Of a stretch of DNA of 10,544 nucleotides, positions 1 through 6,675 are shown piece by piece; the stretch's first letter is position 1; every line of letters begins with the position of its first letter. Under the pieces are notes generated by a model. It had not been told where the DNA came from. It was given only the letters and a program-made list of their open reading frames with translations, and did no database searches. The position numbers and the translations under genes were made by a program. The DNA is from an uncultured Bryobacterales bacterium. GTDB lineage: Bacteria; Acidobacteriota; Terriglobia; Bryobacterales; Bryobacteraceae. Location of the stretch: assembly GCA_937859895.1 (NCBI GenBank), contig CALMAV010000548.1:1-10544 (forward strand). Direction: 5' to 3'.

Positions 1-279
1 GTGCGTGCATTGAAATACCAGAATCGGGTACACGGAGTGCGGTCGAAGCAAGATCTCCGGGTTAGCCGTAAACCATTCGCGTACCCAGCCGCGCATCGCT
101 GTTTGCATGGTTTTAGAGACAGTTGAGTAAGTCGGGAAGTAGGCAGCGGTTCGTTCTTTGGGAGCAGACTCCCACGCTTTCAGATCTACCGGCTTCGGCG
201 CGACCGGTTTCTCCCCTCCCTCCACAACAACTGGCTCTGCTTTTTCGTTCCTGCTTTTCATCTCGATAAGAGCGCCCAT
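1..279 (-). CDS. Unrecognised protein, N-terminal 93 residues, gene runs off the left edge
   Basis: A minus-strand frame is open from ATG at 279-277 to the left edge without a stop and gives 93 residues. The start is supported by GGAGG five bases upstream (TTGGAGGTTTACATG). The frame stays open back to a TGA near 329, so an earlier ATG is possible, but it has no Shine-Dalgarno. The N-terminus is charged (MGALIEMKSRNEK), followed by a Val/Pro/Lys linker (VVVEGGEKPVAPKPVDLKAW) and then a more ordered, aromatic-rich part containing MRGWVREWF and SVYPILVFQC. There is no signal peptide or membrane segment in this part. I do not recognise the family and offer no function. Amino-acid composition is ordinary, so coding is likely. 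It is transcribed divergently from phoH. Confidence 0.62.
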   Translation of the reverse strand, partial: MGALIEMKSRNEKAEPVVVEGGEKPVAPKPVDLKAWESAPKERTAAYFPTYSTVSKTMQTAMRGWVREWFTANPEILLRPHSVYPILVFQCTH

Positions 280-376
280 GTAAACCTCCAAGGTGGTAAT
301 TTGCACATCGCACATGCAGCAGTGTCAGCTGTGGGTTGCTTCCGAATTTCTCTCGGGAGCGATTCATACGTAGCAT
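113..376 (-). CDS. Doubtful SD-preceded ORF overlapping the edge gene in another frame
   Basis: An 87-codon minus-strand frame begins at ATG 376-374 with AGGAG eight bases upstream (complement of 385-389), a better ribosome site than several real genes here have. From 279 downward it overlaps the unrecognised edge gene in a different frame, and there its translation is Arg/Cys/Gly/Ser-rich and unlike a folded protein. Only the first 30 or so residues (MLRMNRSREKFG and following) lie outside the overlap. It may be a translated leader for the edge gene, or a chance SD. I think it more likely not a stable protein. Confidence 0.15.
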   Translation of the reverse strand: MLRMNRSREKFGSNPQLTLLHVRCANYHLGGLHGRSYRDEKQERKSRASCCGGRGETGRAEAGRSESVGVCSQRTNRCLLPDLLNCL

Positions 377-753
377 GTAAGATTCTCCTGAGTGCCCGGC
401 AAAAACTACTTGGAGTAGGCCTGAAGTTCTGCTAAACCGTTCAAATTAAGCCTTCTAACGTTTTTTGAGAAATAATTGTAAGTGCTGTGACTCTCTTTTC
501 AGGTAGTGCCTGATACCGATTAGCTGATCGTTGTCAAGCAAATTGTTCATCGGTTCGGACCTCCAAGTTTGTAATCTCCTGGCCGTTTGTGCATCAAGAG
601 AGCCTAAAGGTGATATCTTGGAGCTTAGGTGAGCTGTAGTCTGATCCAGCAGCCTTCCTAAGTCGATTTGAGACTCATAGCGTTCTCCTCCCTTGCTATC
701 GAAGCGAATGCCTTCCAGGCGTTCCGAATTCCTCTCGCCTTCACAACCTGCTG
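280..753. other. Divergent intergenic region between the edge gene and phoH
   Basis: This 474-base stretch separates the minus-strand edge gene from phoH and must hold promoters for both directions. I find no convincing sigma-70 promoter, no sigma-54 element and no riboswitch or terminator-like hairpin. TTGTCA at 531-536 and TACAAT (complement of 475-480) resemble promoter halves, but each lacks a correctly spaced partner. The only protein-like content is the small ORF at 455-550 and the start of the ORF at 376. The part from about 551 to 753 is the likeliest place for the phoH operon promoter by position alone. Confidence 0.5.
455..550 (-). CDS. Possible 31-residue basic small protein
   Basis: On the minus strand, ATG at 550-548 opens a 31-codon frame ending in TAG at 457-455. 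GGAGG (complement of 560-564) lies nine bases upstream. The peptide starts MNNLLDNDQLIGIRHYLKRE and ends LQLFLKKR; it is basic overall, and its leucine spacing would suit an amphipathic helix. It has no signal peptide and no transmembrane stretch. A 15-codon frame upstream (594-547) overlaps its start as ATGA, so translational coupling is possible. It points the same way as the edge gene and could share its transcript. I recognise no family. The length is well within chance range, so the Shine-Dalgarno and sensible composition are the only support. Confidence 0.33.
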   Translation of the reverse strand: MNNLLDNDQLIGIRHYLKRESQHLQLFLKKR

Positions 754-1809
754 ATGAAGTCTTCCATCCAAATCACGCGCGGTATTGAATCGTTGTATGG
801 CACCAGAGATGAAAACATTCAGCTTTTGGAGCAGGAGCTGACGATACGTACACAGTTGCTGGACGGCGATACGCTGCAATTAGAGGGCGAAGAGACGCAG
901 GTTCGCCGGGCGGAACGGATTCTCCAGGACTACGCCGATCTTGTTAAGGACGGGCACGCTCTAAACAGCGGTGACCTGCATAGCTTTATGCGGGTTCTGA
1001 CAGCCGACCCGAATGTATCACTCCGCAGGCTGGTGGAGAGCGGGAAGTCGCGCAGCTTCGGCAAGAAGGTACTGACGCCCAAGACCGTGAATCAGCGCCG
1101 CTACGTGGATGCGATTGAAAATCATGATCTTACGTTTGGAATTGGGCCTGCTGGTACCGGAAAGACCTACCTGGCAGTGGCAATGGCAGTCTCAGCGCTG
1201 CTGAATAAGCAGGTGAATCGAATCATCCTGACCCGACCGGCGGTGGAAGCCGGCGAGCACTTGGGCTTTCTTCCCGGCACACTGAAAGAGAAGATTGACC
1301 CGTACCTCCGTCCGCTCTACGACGCGCTGTTTGAGATGATCGACGCCGAAAAGGTGGAGAAGCTGATTGAGCGCAATACCATTGAGATTGCTCCACTTGC
1401 ATTCATGCGGGGGCGCACGCTGAACGACTGCTTCATTATTCTGGACGAGGCCCAGAATACGACGGCCGAGCAGATGAAGATGATTTTGACTCGGCAGGGC
1501 TTCAATTCCAAGATGGTGGTGACCGGCGACCAGACGCAGATCGATCTGCCAAACGGCAAGAAGAGCGGATTGCTGAATGCCGTGGAAGTGCTAAGAGGCG
1601 TGGAAGGAATTGCCTTTATTCTTTTTGAGGACAGAGATGTGGTCCGTCACGTGCTGGTGCAGCGCATTGTGCGCGCATATGACCGCTATAACGAAACAAT
1701 TGGTGCCGGCAGACAGCTTCCACTGAAGCTGAACAGCAGCACCTCTCCCGAAATCCCGAACCCGGCAAGTAGCGCCGAAGCGACACCTGCTTACCCCTCT
1801 GTTGCTTAA
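754..1809 (+). CDS. phoH: PhoH-family ATPase (PhoH/YbeZ)
   Basis: Cytoplasmic PhoH-type P-loop ATPase of 351 residues. The N-terminal 65 or so residues match the small RNA-binding-like domain of the YbeZ subgroup. The ATPase core shows Walker A GPAGTGKT (131-138), Walker B IILDEAQN (228-235), the sensor-like VVTGDQTQ (255-262), and the family stretches LTRPAVEAGE (159-168) and APLAFMRGRTLND (213-225). PhoH/YbeZ proteins are ATPases associated with RNA metabolism and are commonly encoded beside ybeY, as here. The last 30 or so residues are Ser/Pro/Ala-rich and probably disordered. The start is the only ATG: the frame is open upstream to a stop at 637-639 but has no ATG, GTG or TTG there. No Shine-Dalgarno is visible before it, which is odd for the first gene of an operon. 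The ybeY start follows its stop after 8 bases. Confidence 0.95.
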   Translation: MKSSIQITRGIESLYGTRDENIQLLEQELTIRTQLLDGDTLQLEGEETQVRRAERILQDYADLVKDGHALNSGDLHSFMRVLTADPNVSLRRLVESGKSRSFGKKVLTPKTVNQRRYVDAIENHDLTFGIGPAGTGKTYLAVAMAVSALLNKQVNRIILTRPAVEAGEHLGFLPGTLKEKIDPYLRPLYDALFEMIDAEKVEKLIERNTIEIAPLAFMRGRTLNDCFIILDEAQNTTAEQMKMILTRQGFNSKMVVTGDQTQIDLPNGKKSGLLNAVEVLRGVEGIAFILFEDRDVVRHVLVQRIVRAYDRYNETIGAGRQLPLKLNSSTSPEIPNPASSAEATPAYPSVA

Positions 1810-1817
1810 AATCTTTT

Positions 1818-2372
1818 ATGTCACCTGGTGACAGTACCCTGCTCTTTCGAGCCCTTCCTACTTCATTGCAGTTTCCCCAAAACGATCAGCAGACCTTGGC
1901 TGAATACACATCCGCTCTTTCAAGCACGATTGCAGGGGACAGGCCGTTTACCTGTCTCATTACTAACAACCGGACTTTGCGGAAGTTAAATCGTGAGTTT
2001 CTCGGGCATGACTATCCCACTGATGTTCTTTCTTTCCCATCGGGAAGCGAGGATTCGCTAGGCGACGTTGCTATCTCAATCGAGTGCGCAGAGGCGCAAG
2101 CCGGTGAGTATGGGCATACGCGACTGGAAGAAGTGCGTATTCTCATGTTGCATGGTTTGCTGCATCTAGTTGGTTATGATCACGAGACTGACCGGGGAAA
2201 AATGGCGCGTGCCGAGCGCAAGTGGCGAAAGCACTTTCATCTGCCTAGCAGCTTGATTGCGCGAACCAGGATGGCCAAGACTAAGCTTGGGCAAACAGCC
2301 GTCGCCCACAGCAAGACCCCGGAAGCTGAGACGGTACGAGCCAAGCCGGCAGCGCGGCGGAGGCTGGCCTAA
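1818..2372 (+). CDS. ybeY: Endoribonuclease / rRNA maturation factor YbeY
   Basis: YbeY is a zinc-dependent single-strand endoribonuclease involved in 16S rRNA 3'-end maturation and ribosome quality control. The zinc signature HGLLHLVGYDH lies at residues 112-122 (His112, His116, His122). Upstream are the family stretches FTCLITNN (44-51), LNREFLGHDYPTDVLSFPS (57-75) and LGDVAIS (81-87). Usual family length is about 150 residues; this protein has 184, the extra being a basic Lys/Arg/Ala-rich tail from about 150 that ends AKPAARRRLA and may contact RNA (inference). The ATG has no Shine-Dalgarno and sits inside a 15-bp dyad (1819-1833), so translation may depend on ribosomes arriving from phoH. 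The stop TAA shares one base with the ATG of the next gene. Confidence 0.95.
   Translation: MSPGDSTLLFRALPTSLQFPQNDQQTLAEYTSALSSTIAGDRPFTCLITNNRTLRKLNREFLGHDYPTDVLSFPSGSEDSLGDVAISIECAEAQAGEYGHTRLEEVRILMLHGLLHLVGYDHETDRGKMARAERKWRKHFHLPSSLIARTRMAKTKLGQTAVAHSKTPEAETVRAKPAARRRLA
1819..1833 (+). promoter_or_regulatory. Perfect 15-bp dyad over the ybeY start codon
   Basis: TGTCACC-T-GGTGACA is a perfect inverted repeat with 7-base arms, and it begins within the ybeY ATG. As RNA it could form a 6-bp stem with a CTG loop that includes part of the start codon; as DNA it resembles a dimeric regulator half-site pair (TGTCA-N5-TGACA). The function is unknown and chance is possible, because the bases also encode the YbeY N-terminus. 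Confidence 0.3.
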
Positions 2373-3646
2373 TGGCGATGCTGTGCCTGGGGATTGCACT
2401 GGCGTTTACTGTTCTGCTGGCATTTGTGTCGCTTGTGCAGTTGCTGTATCTGGAGTCGCTGCGACTGATACGCCGGGAAGTGCCAGCGCTTGAATTTTTT
2501 CGCGAGACCTTAATGAACAAAGTGGGCCTGGAGCCAGAGACAGGCTCCATGGCGTTCTCACTGGTTAAGCATAGTCTCTTATTTTTGCTGGGCGTGTTTT
2601 ACTTGTGTGCGCTCGTGCGGCCAGGTGTACCGAACTGGCAGAGCTGTCTGGAAGCCATTGCGTGTGCCTTCCTGGCCATGCTGGTGGCTACTTATCTGCT
2701 GCCCTTGTTCCTGTTTCGCCGCACCAGCGGTCTCTGGTTACATGCTCTGATTGGACCAATCCGAATCTTAGGGCTCGTGGGGCGGCCACTAGCCAAGCTC
2801 GTCCACGGCTTTGAATCGCTCTTGCACCTGGATCGGGAAGGGCGAGGCGAACCAGCCTCTGCGGACTCGGTTGAGAACGTGGAAGCCTTCATTACTGCCG
2901 GGGCCGAAGAAGGAATCCTGGAGGAAGAGGATCGCCGGCTAATCCATTCAGTGGTTGCCTTTGGTGATAAGAGCGTCCGCGAAGTGATGACAGCGCGGCC
3001 TAACATTGTCGCGATCTCGGTGGGCAAGTCGCTGGAAGATCTACGGCAACTGGTGTTGCATGAGCAGTATTCGCGCATTCCGGTCTACAAGGACACAATC
3101 GATAACATCATTGGCTTTGTCCATGTCCGTGACATGTTCGAGCTCGATCCGGAAGTTCGCCAGGCCAAGCCGCTGATGGAGCTTATTCGCCCGGTGCCGC
3201 TGGTTCCTGAGACCAAGCCGACAAGCGCTCTACTCCGCGAAATGCAGCATGATGGGTCGCACGTGGTGGTTGTGGTGGATGAGTACGGCAACACGGCAGG
3301 CCTGGCAACGATGGAGGATCTAGTGGAAGAGATCCTCGGCGAGATTCGTGACGAACATGAGCCGGAAATGGACGTCAGACAGGAGGCCGATCAGGTGTAC
3401 GTCGCTTCCGGCAGTCTGGATCTGGACAGGCTGCATGACTTGCTGGGCTTCCGCCCGGAGGATGATACTGAGTCGACGACCGTGGGCGGGCTGCTATCGG
3501 AATGGCTTGGTATCGTTCCGCAGGCGGGCGAAGTGGTGGAGCGCGGCGGCATTCGGATTGAGGTTCTGAGTGGCAACGAACGCAGGGTAGAAGAGGTTCG
3601 ATTGTCGCGGGTCCCTAAGGCTTTTCCGGTCGGGGCAAGCGTTTAG
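2372..3646 (+). CDS. CorC/HlyC-family membrane protein (CNNM + CBS pair + CorC_HlyC domain)
   Basis: Inner-membrane protein of the CNNM/CorC group, linked in other bacteria to Mg2+ or other cation efflux or tolerance. Hydrophobic segments at about 3-27, 62-84 and 93-116 (perhaps a fourth near 124-146) form the membrane part. Then come the linker EEGILEEEDRRLIHSVVAF (179-197), a pair of CBS domains from about 203 to 325 (VREVMTARP at the start; YSRIPVYKD; VVVVDEYGNTAGLATMEDL at 298-317), and a C-terminal CorC_HlyC domain (about 335-412). This order matches the family. The N-terminal part lacks the usual FSASETA-type motif; the equivalent stretch reads LLYLESLRL, so the membrane domain is divergent. 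GGAGG at 2359-2363 lies eight bases before the ATG, which overlaps the ybeY stop by one base. Proteins of this type often neighbour ybeY and era. Transported ion: not decidable from sequence. Confidence 0.9.
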   Translation: MAMLCLGIALAFTVLLAFVSLVQLLYLESLRLIRREVPALEFFRETLMNKVGLEPETGSMAFSLVKHSLLFLLGVFYLCALVRPGVPNWQSCLEAIACAFLAMLVATYLLPLFLFRRTSGLWLHALIGPIRILGLVGRPLAKLVHGFESLLHLDREGRGEPASADSVENVEAFITAGAEEGILEEEDRRLIHSVVAFGDKSVREVMTARPNIVAISVGKSLEDLRQLVLHEQYSRIPVYKDTIDNIIGFVHVRDMFELDPEVRQAKPLMELIRPVPLVPETKPTSALLREMQHDGSHVVVVVDEYGNTAGLATMEDLVEEILGEIRDEHEPEMDVRQEADQVYVASGSLDLDRLHDLLGFRPEDDTESTTVGGLLSEWLGIVPQAGEVVERGGIRIEVLSGNERRVEEVRLSRVPKAFPVGASV

Positions 3647-4560
3647 TGGCCGGCAACTTTCGTTCCGGATTCGTATCAATCGCGGGTCGGCCTAATGCTG
3701 GGAAATCTACTTTGCTCAACGCGCTAGTTGGCGAGAAGGTGGCCATTACAGCAGCGCAGGCACAGACAACGCGCACTACACTGCAAGGAGTTTTGACCAC
3801 TCCAGATGCGCAGGTGGTGTTTGTAGACACCCCCGGCATACATAAGTCGGATACCCTGTTCAATCGGCGCATGATGGAATCTGTGCGCGGAGCGTTGGTG
3901 GATCGCGACCTGATCCTGTACGTCGTGGACGGGACGCGAAAGCCGGTGGAAGAAGACGAGCATGCGCTGAGTGCCATTAACAAAGAGGCAAAGGCGTTCC
4001 TGGTGCTCAATAAGATTGATCGCCTGGAGGACAAGCGCTTATTGCTGCCGTTGATTGAAAGCTATGCTGCGCTGTTTCCTTTTGCGGATACTGTGCCCGT
4101 GTCTGCACGGACGAAAGACGGCATAGATCATCTGCGTCGCCTGATCATCGAGAGCCTGCCGGAGGGCGCGGCGCTCTATCCGAATGACTACTTGACTGAT
4201 CAACCGGTGAAGTTTATGGCGGCTGAGATCATTCGCGAGCAGATCTTGCGGAACACGCATGAGGAAGTGCCGCATGCCTCAGCCATTCTGATTGAGCAGT
4301 GGGAAGAGAAGAAGAGTCTGACCAGGATTGCTGCAACGATTCATGTGGAGCGGCCGGGGCAGAAAGTGATCCTTATCGGAAAGGACGGCGGATCGCTCAA
4401 GAAGATCGGTACCGCAGCGCGAATGGAGTTGGAACGGCTTACCGGGCGCAAAGTATTCTTATCGCTTTTCGTGAAGGTGAAGCCGGGGTGGCGGGAAGAC
4501 CCGGCCTTCTTAAACACGATTGACTGGCGCGCGATGATAGGAACGGATCAAGAAAAATGA
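3646..4560 (+). CDS. era: GTPase Era
   Basis: Era binds the 3' end of 16S rRNA and helps 30S subunit assembly. At 304 residues it is close to the family norm. All GTPase motifs are visible: G1 GRPNAGKS (14-21), G2 Thr around 42-43 (TTRTTLQG), G3 DTPG (61-64), G4 NKID (122-125), G5 SAR (153-155). The C-terminal KH domain follows the stretch YPNDYLTDQPVKF and includes VILIGKDGGSLKKIG (241-255) with the GxxG loop GKDG. The start is GTG, overlapping the preceding TAG by one base, with only a weak purine stretch ahead, so translation is probably coupled to the CorC-like gene. Its function fits the upstream phoH-ybeY pair: all three act on RNA or the small ribosomal subunit. The stop overlaps the next ATG as ATGA. 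Confidence 0.97.
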   Translation: MAGNFRSGFVSIAGRPNAGKSTLLNALVGEKVAITAAQAQTTRTTLQGVLTTPDAQVVFVDTPGIHKSDTLFNRRMMESVRGALVDRDLILYVVDGTRKPVEEDEHALSAINKEAKAFLVLNKIDRLEDKRLLLPLIESYAALFPFADTVPVSARTKDGIDHLRRLIIESLPEGAALYPNDYLTDQPVKFMAAEIIREQILRNTHEEVPHASAILIEQWEEKKSLTRIAATIHVERPGQKVILIGKDGGSLKKIGTAARMELERLTGRKVFLSLFVKVKPGWREDPAFLNTIDWRAMIGTDQEK

Positions 4561-4853
4561 GACGCTTTGCTCCGGCCCTAATCGGGCTCTGTTTGTCGAT
4601 CGGCAGCGCGCTGGGTGCGGCGGAAAAGCCGGGTAACGATGATCGCATTTCTGATCAGGTTCGTATGCGGCTGGCGACCGACCCGGATGTGAAGGGCGGG
4701 GCATTGGATGTGGTTGTCAAGGATGGCGCGGTGATTCTGAAAGGTCGTGTCGATTCCGATCGCGGCAAGGAAAAAGCGACCAAGCTGGCAAAGAAGATCA
4801 AAGGCGTAAAGTCAGTAGACAATGAGCTGTCAGTTGGTCCGCCGAACGTGTAG
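4557..4853 (+). CDS. Secreted single-BON-domain protein
   Basis: Small 98-residue protein with a signal peptide (MRRFAPALIGLCLSIGSALG, probable cleavage around residue 20-21) followed by one BON domain (about 29-94). The domain shows the expected pattern: the helix DDRISDQVRMRLATDPDV, strands DVVVKDGAVILKGRV, a Lys-rich helix KEKATKLAKKIKGV, and a final strand SVDNELSV. BON domains occur in OsmY-like periplasmic proteins and are thought to bind membranes or other envelope components; no enzymatic role is expected. It starts four bases inside era (ATGA), so it is translationally coupled to a ribosome-assembly gene although its product is exported. The next gene begins inside its last 32 bases. 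Confidence 0.85.
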   Translation: MRRFAPALIGLCLSIGSALGAAEKPGNDDRISDQVRMRLATDPDVKGGALDVVVKDGAVILKGRVDSDRGKEKATKLAKKIKGVKSVDNELSVGPPNV

Positions 4854-6648
4854 GTCGCTCGGAGCCGCTTTCGCGGTTCTGCTTTGCGTGGTACTGGTTT
4901 GCAATCGGGCCGCTGGTCAAACCACGCAGGGTGAGAAGGCCCAAGCGCTTGGCGCAGGCGAACAGGCGAGACTGATTGCGCTGGGCAAGCTTTGGATCAC
5001 CGTTAAGTATTTCCATCCCGCTTTACCATCGTCGAAGATCGATTGGGACCGTGCGCTGCTTGATGCTTTGCCGGAAGTTCGAAGCGCGTCTGACCAACAA
5101 CAATTAACCGCAGCTATCCAGCGGATGTTGGGCGTTCTGGAAGATTCGTTGACGCGAGTTGAAAAGGCAGATGCTAGCGGCCTAACCAGACCGGACACGG
5201 TTGAAATGAATTCCGGCCTGCGAACCCAGCAGTTTCGAATTCATTATGGCCTGGCATCCACACGGTCTAACGTCTTCTATGACGCGGTCGGCTTCAAGGC
5301 TGGAGCGCAATCGAGCAGCGTCGCCGTTCCGTTTGATAACGAACTAGTTGTGCGAGTAAGAACCTCACAACCCGCGGTTTGGAGTGCGGAACAGCTGCTT
5401 GGACAGCAGGAGAAAGCTTACGACGAATCACCTTATCCGTCTGTCGAGTTGCGTATTCTTTCGGCGTATCGGATCTGGGGCGCCATCCACTACTTCTTTG
5501 CGTACAAAGATTTGATGGATGAGGATTGGGACGTAGTCTTTGCTGATGAGCTTTCAAAGGTGGTTGGAGCAAAGGATGCGCAGGCGTACCATTTGGCTGT
5601 TGCCGAGATGATCTCGCGCTTGTCTGATTCGAACTCAACTGTCCAGAGCGCTGAACTTGAGCGCTACTTTGGTGAAGGCTCGCCAGGCTTGCAGGTTCGT
5701 CTTATCGAAAAGAGAGCAGCCGTGACTGCTGTGACCGATAGCGGCTCAGGCCTTCGTGTCGGAGATGTAATAACGGCAATAGATGGCGAGAAAGTTTCGG
5801 ACCGTGTGAAGCGTGAGGCTAATTTCCTTTCAGCTTCCACGCCGCAGGCCTTATCGGCGGTAGTCGTTCGCAAATTGTTAAATGGACCAGTCGATTCGGT
5901 TGCGTCCTTACAGGTCAGCGATGCTGCCAATCACACCCGAACCGTGCAGGTTAAACGAGTGCTGCCCTCAATTCCCACCGTGCCGGCGGGCGCCTCTTCT
6001 TACCGGCTGCTAACGGGCAATGTTGGTTATGCAGATCTGACTCGTACCAAAGCCGAGGAAGTGGACGGGATGTTTGAGAAGCTGAAGGATGCTCCTGCGA
6101 TTATCTTTGACGCGCGGGGATCGATTGAGCTGCCAGTGGCTTCGGTCGCTTCCCGACTGACTGAGGCGGTGAATCCGGCAATGGCAATTGTTACGGGTCC
6201 CATCGCTTCTGAACCCGACTTGCCGGGCCCCGGAATAAGCAGCCCTACCTCGAGTAACTTTGCGTTTCAAACTATTCCGCCGATTGACAAGCCAAAGTAC
6301 AAAGGGAAGACTGTGATGCTGATTGATGAGCGCACGATTGGTAACGCGGAGCATCTGGGGTTGGCGCTGGAAGTGGCAAACAGGACAGAGTTTCTGGGAA
6401 CCCCAAGCGCGGGAGCCGATAGCGACCTAACACAGTTCGTTGTACCGGGTGGCTTAACGATTACGTTCTCCGGCCACGATATCCGTCACTCGAATGCTGG
6501 ACCGATTCAGCGGACGGGACTGCAGCCTGCTTTAGCATTAGCTCCGAAAATAGCAGCGATTCGGGAGGGCAGAGATGTGGTGCTGGAGAAAGCCCTTGAG
6601 TACGTTCGCCCGCCAGCCCAGCAGGCTTCCGTGCTGAGCCGCCGCTGA
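4822..6648 (+). CDS. Secreted S41 (C-terminal processing/tricorn-like) peptidase homologue, probably inactive
   Basis: Exported protein of 608 residues: signal peptide 1-32 (hydrophobic core AAFAVLLCVVLVC, no lipobox), helical module I (54-115, with WITVKYFHP), a beta-rich stretch (about 130-190), helical module II (213-275, with IWGAIHYFF), a PDZ-like domain (about 288-380, LRVGDVITAIDGEKV at 311-325), and an S41 protease-like domain (about 395-595, GNVGYADL to KALEYV). In active S41 enzymes the nucleophile sits three residues before a conserved Glu (S-x-A-E); here that position is Gly507 (IGNAEH). The His usually found in a DSH/DGH motif after module II is Asn271 (SDSNST). The late Glu position reads Gln563 (PIQRTGLQP). 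I therefore infer a pseudoprotease or binding protein. The ATG lies 32 bases inside the BON gene without a clear Shine-Dalgarno; the signal peptide supports a start here. Confidence 0.8.
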   Translation: MSCQLVRRTCRSLGAAFAVLLCVVLVCNRAAGQTTQGEKAQALGAGEQARLIALGKLWITVKYFHPALPSSKIDWDRALLDALPEVRSASDQQQLTAAIQRMLGVLEDSLTRVEKADASGLTRPDTVEMNSGLRTQQFRIHYGLASTRSNVFYDAVGFKAGAQSSSVAVPFDNELVVRVRTSQPAVWSAEQLLGQQEKAYDESPYPSVELRILSAYRIWGAIHYFFAYKDLMDEDWDVVFADELSKVVGAKDAQAYHLAVAEMISRLSDSNSTVQSAELERYFGEGSPGLQVRLIEKRAAVTAVTDSGSGLRVGDVITAIDGEKVSDRVKREANFLSASTPQALSAVVVRKLLNGPVDSVASLQVSDAANHTRTVQVKRVLPSIPTVPAGASSYRLLTGNVGYADLTRTKAEEVDGMFEKLKDAPAIIFDARGSIELPVASVASRLTEAVNPAMAIVTGPIASEPDLPGPGISSPTSSNFAFQTIPPIDKPKYKGKTVMLIDERTIGNAEHLGLALEVANRTEFLGTPSAGADSDLTQFVVPGGLTITFSGHDIRHSNAGPIQRTGLQPALALAPKIAAIREGRDVVLEKALEYVRPPAQQASVLSRR

Positions 6649-6675
6649 GAGCTTCATCCAGTAAAATGCAAGCTA

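Noticed and set aside
531..559. TTGTCA as a -35 box for the phoH operon
   Set aside because: The sequence 16-18 bases downstream (around TTCGGA) does not resemble a -10 box.
658..879. 73-codon minus-strand ORF across the phoH start
   Set aside because: It overlaps the well-supported phoH N-terminus antisense and its product is unremarkable. An SD-like GGAGG precedes only its last six codons (MSLKST).
2257..2550. Plus- and minus-strand ORFs at the ybeY/corC junction
   Set aside because: They are shadows of the YbeY tail and the CorC-like N-terminus, with low-complexity Arg/Ser/Pro-rich translations and no motifs.
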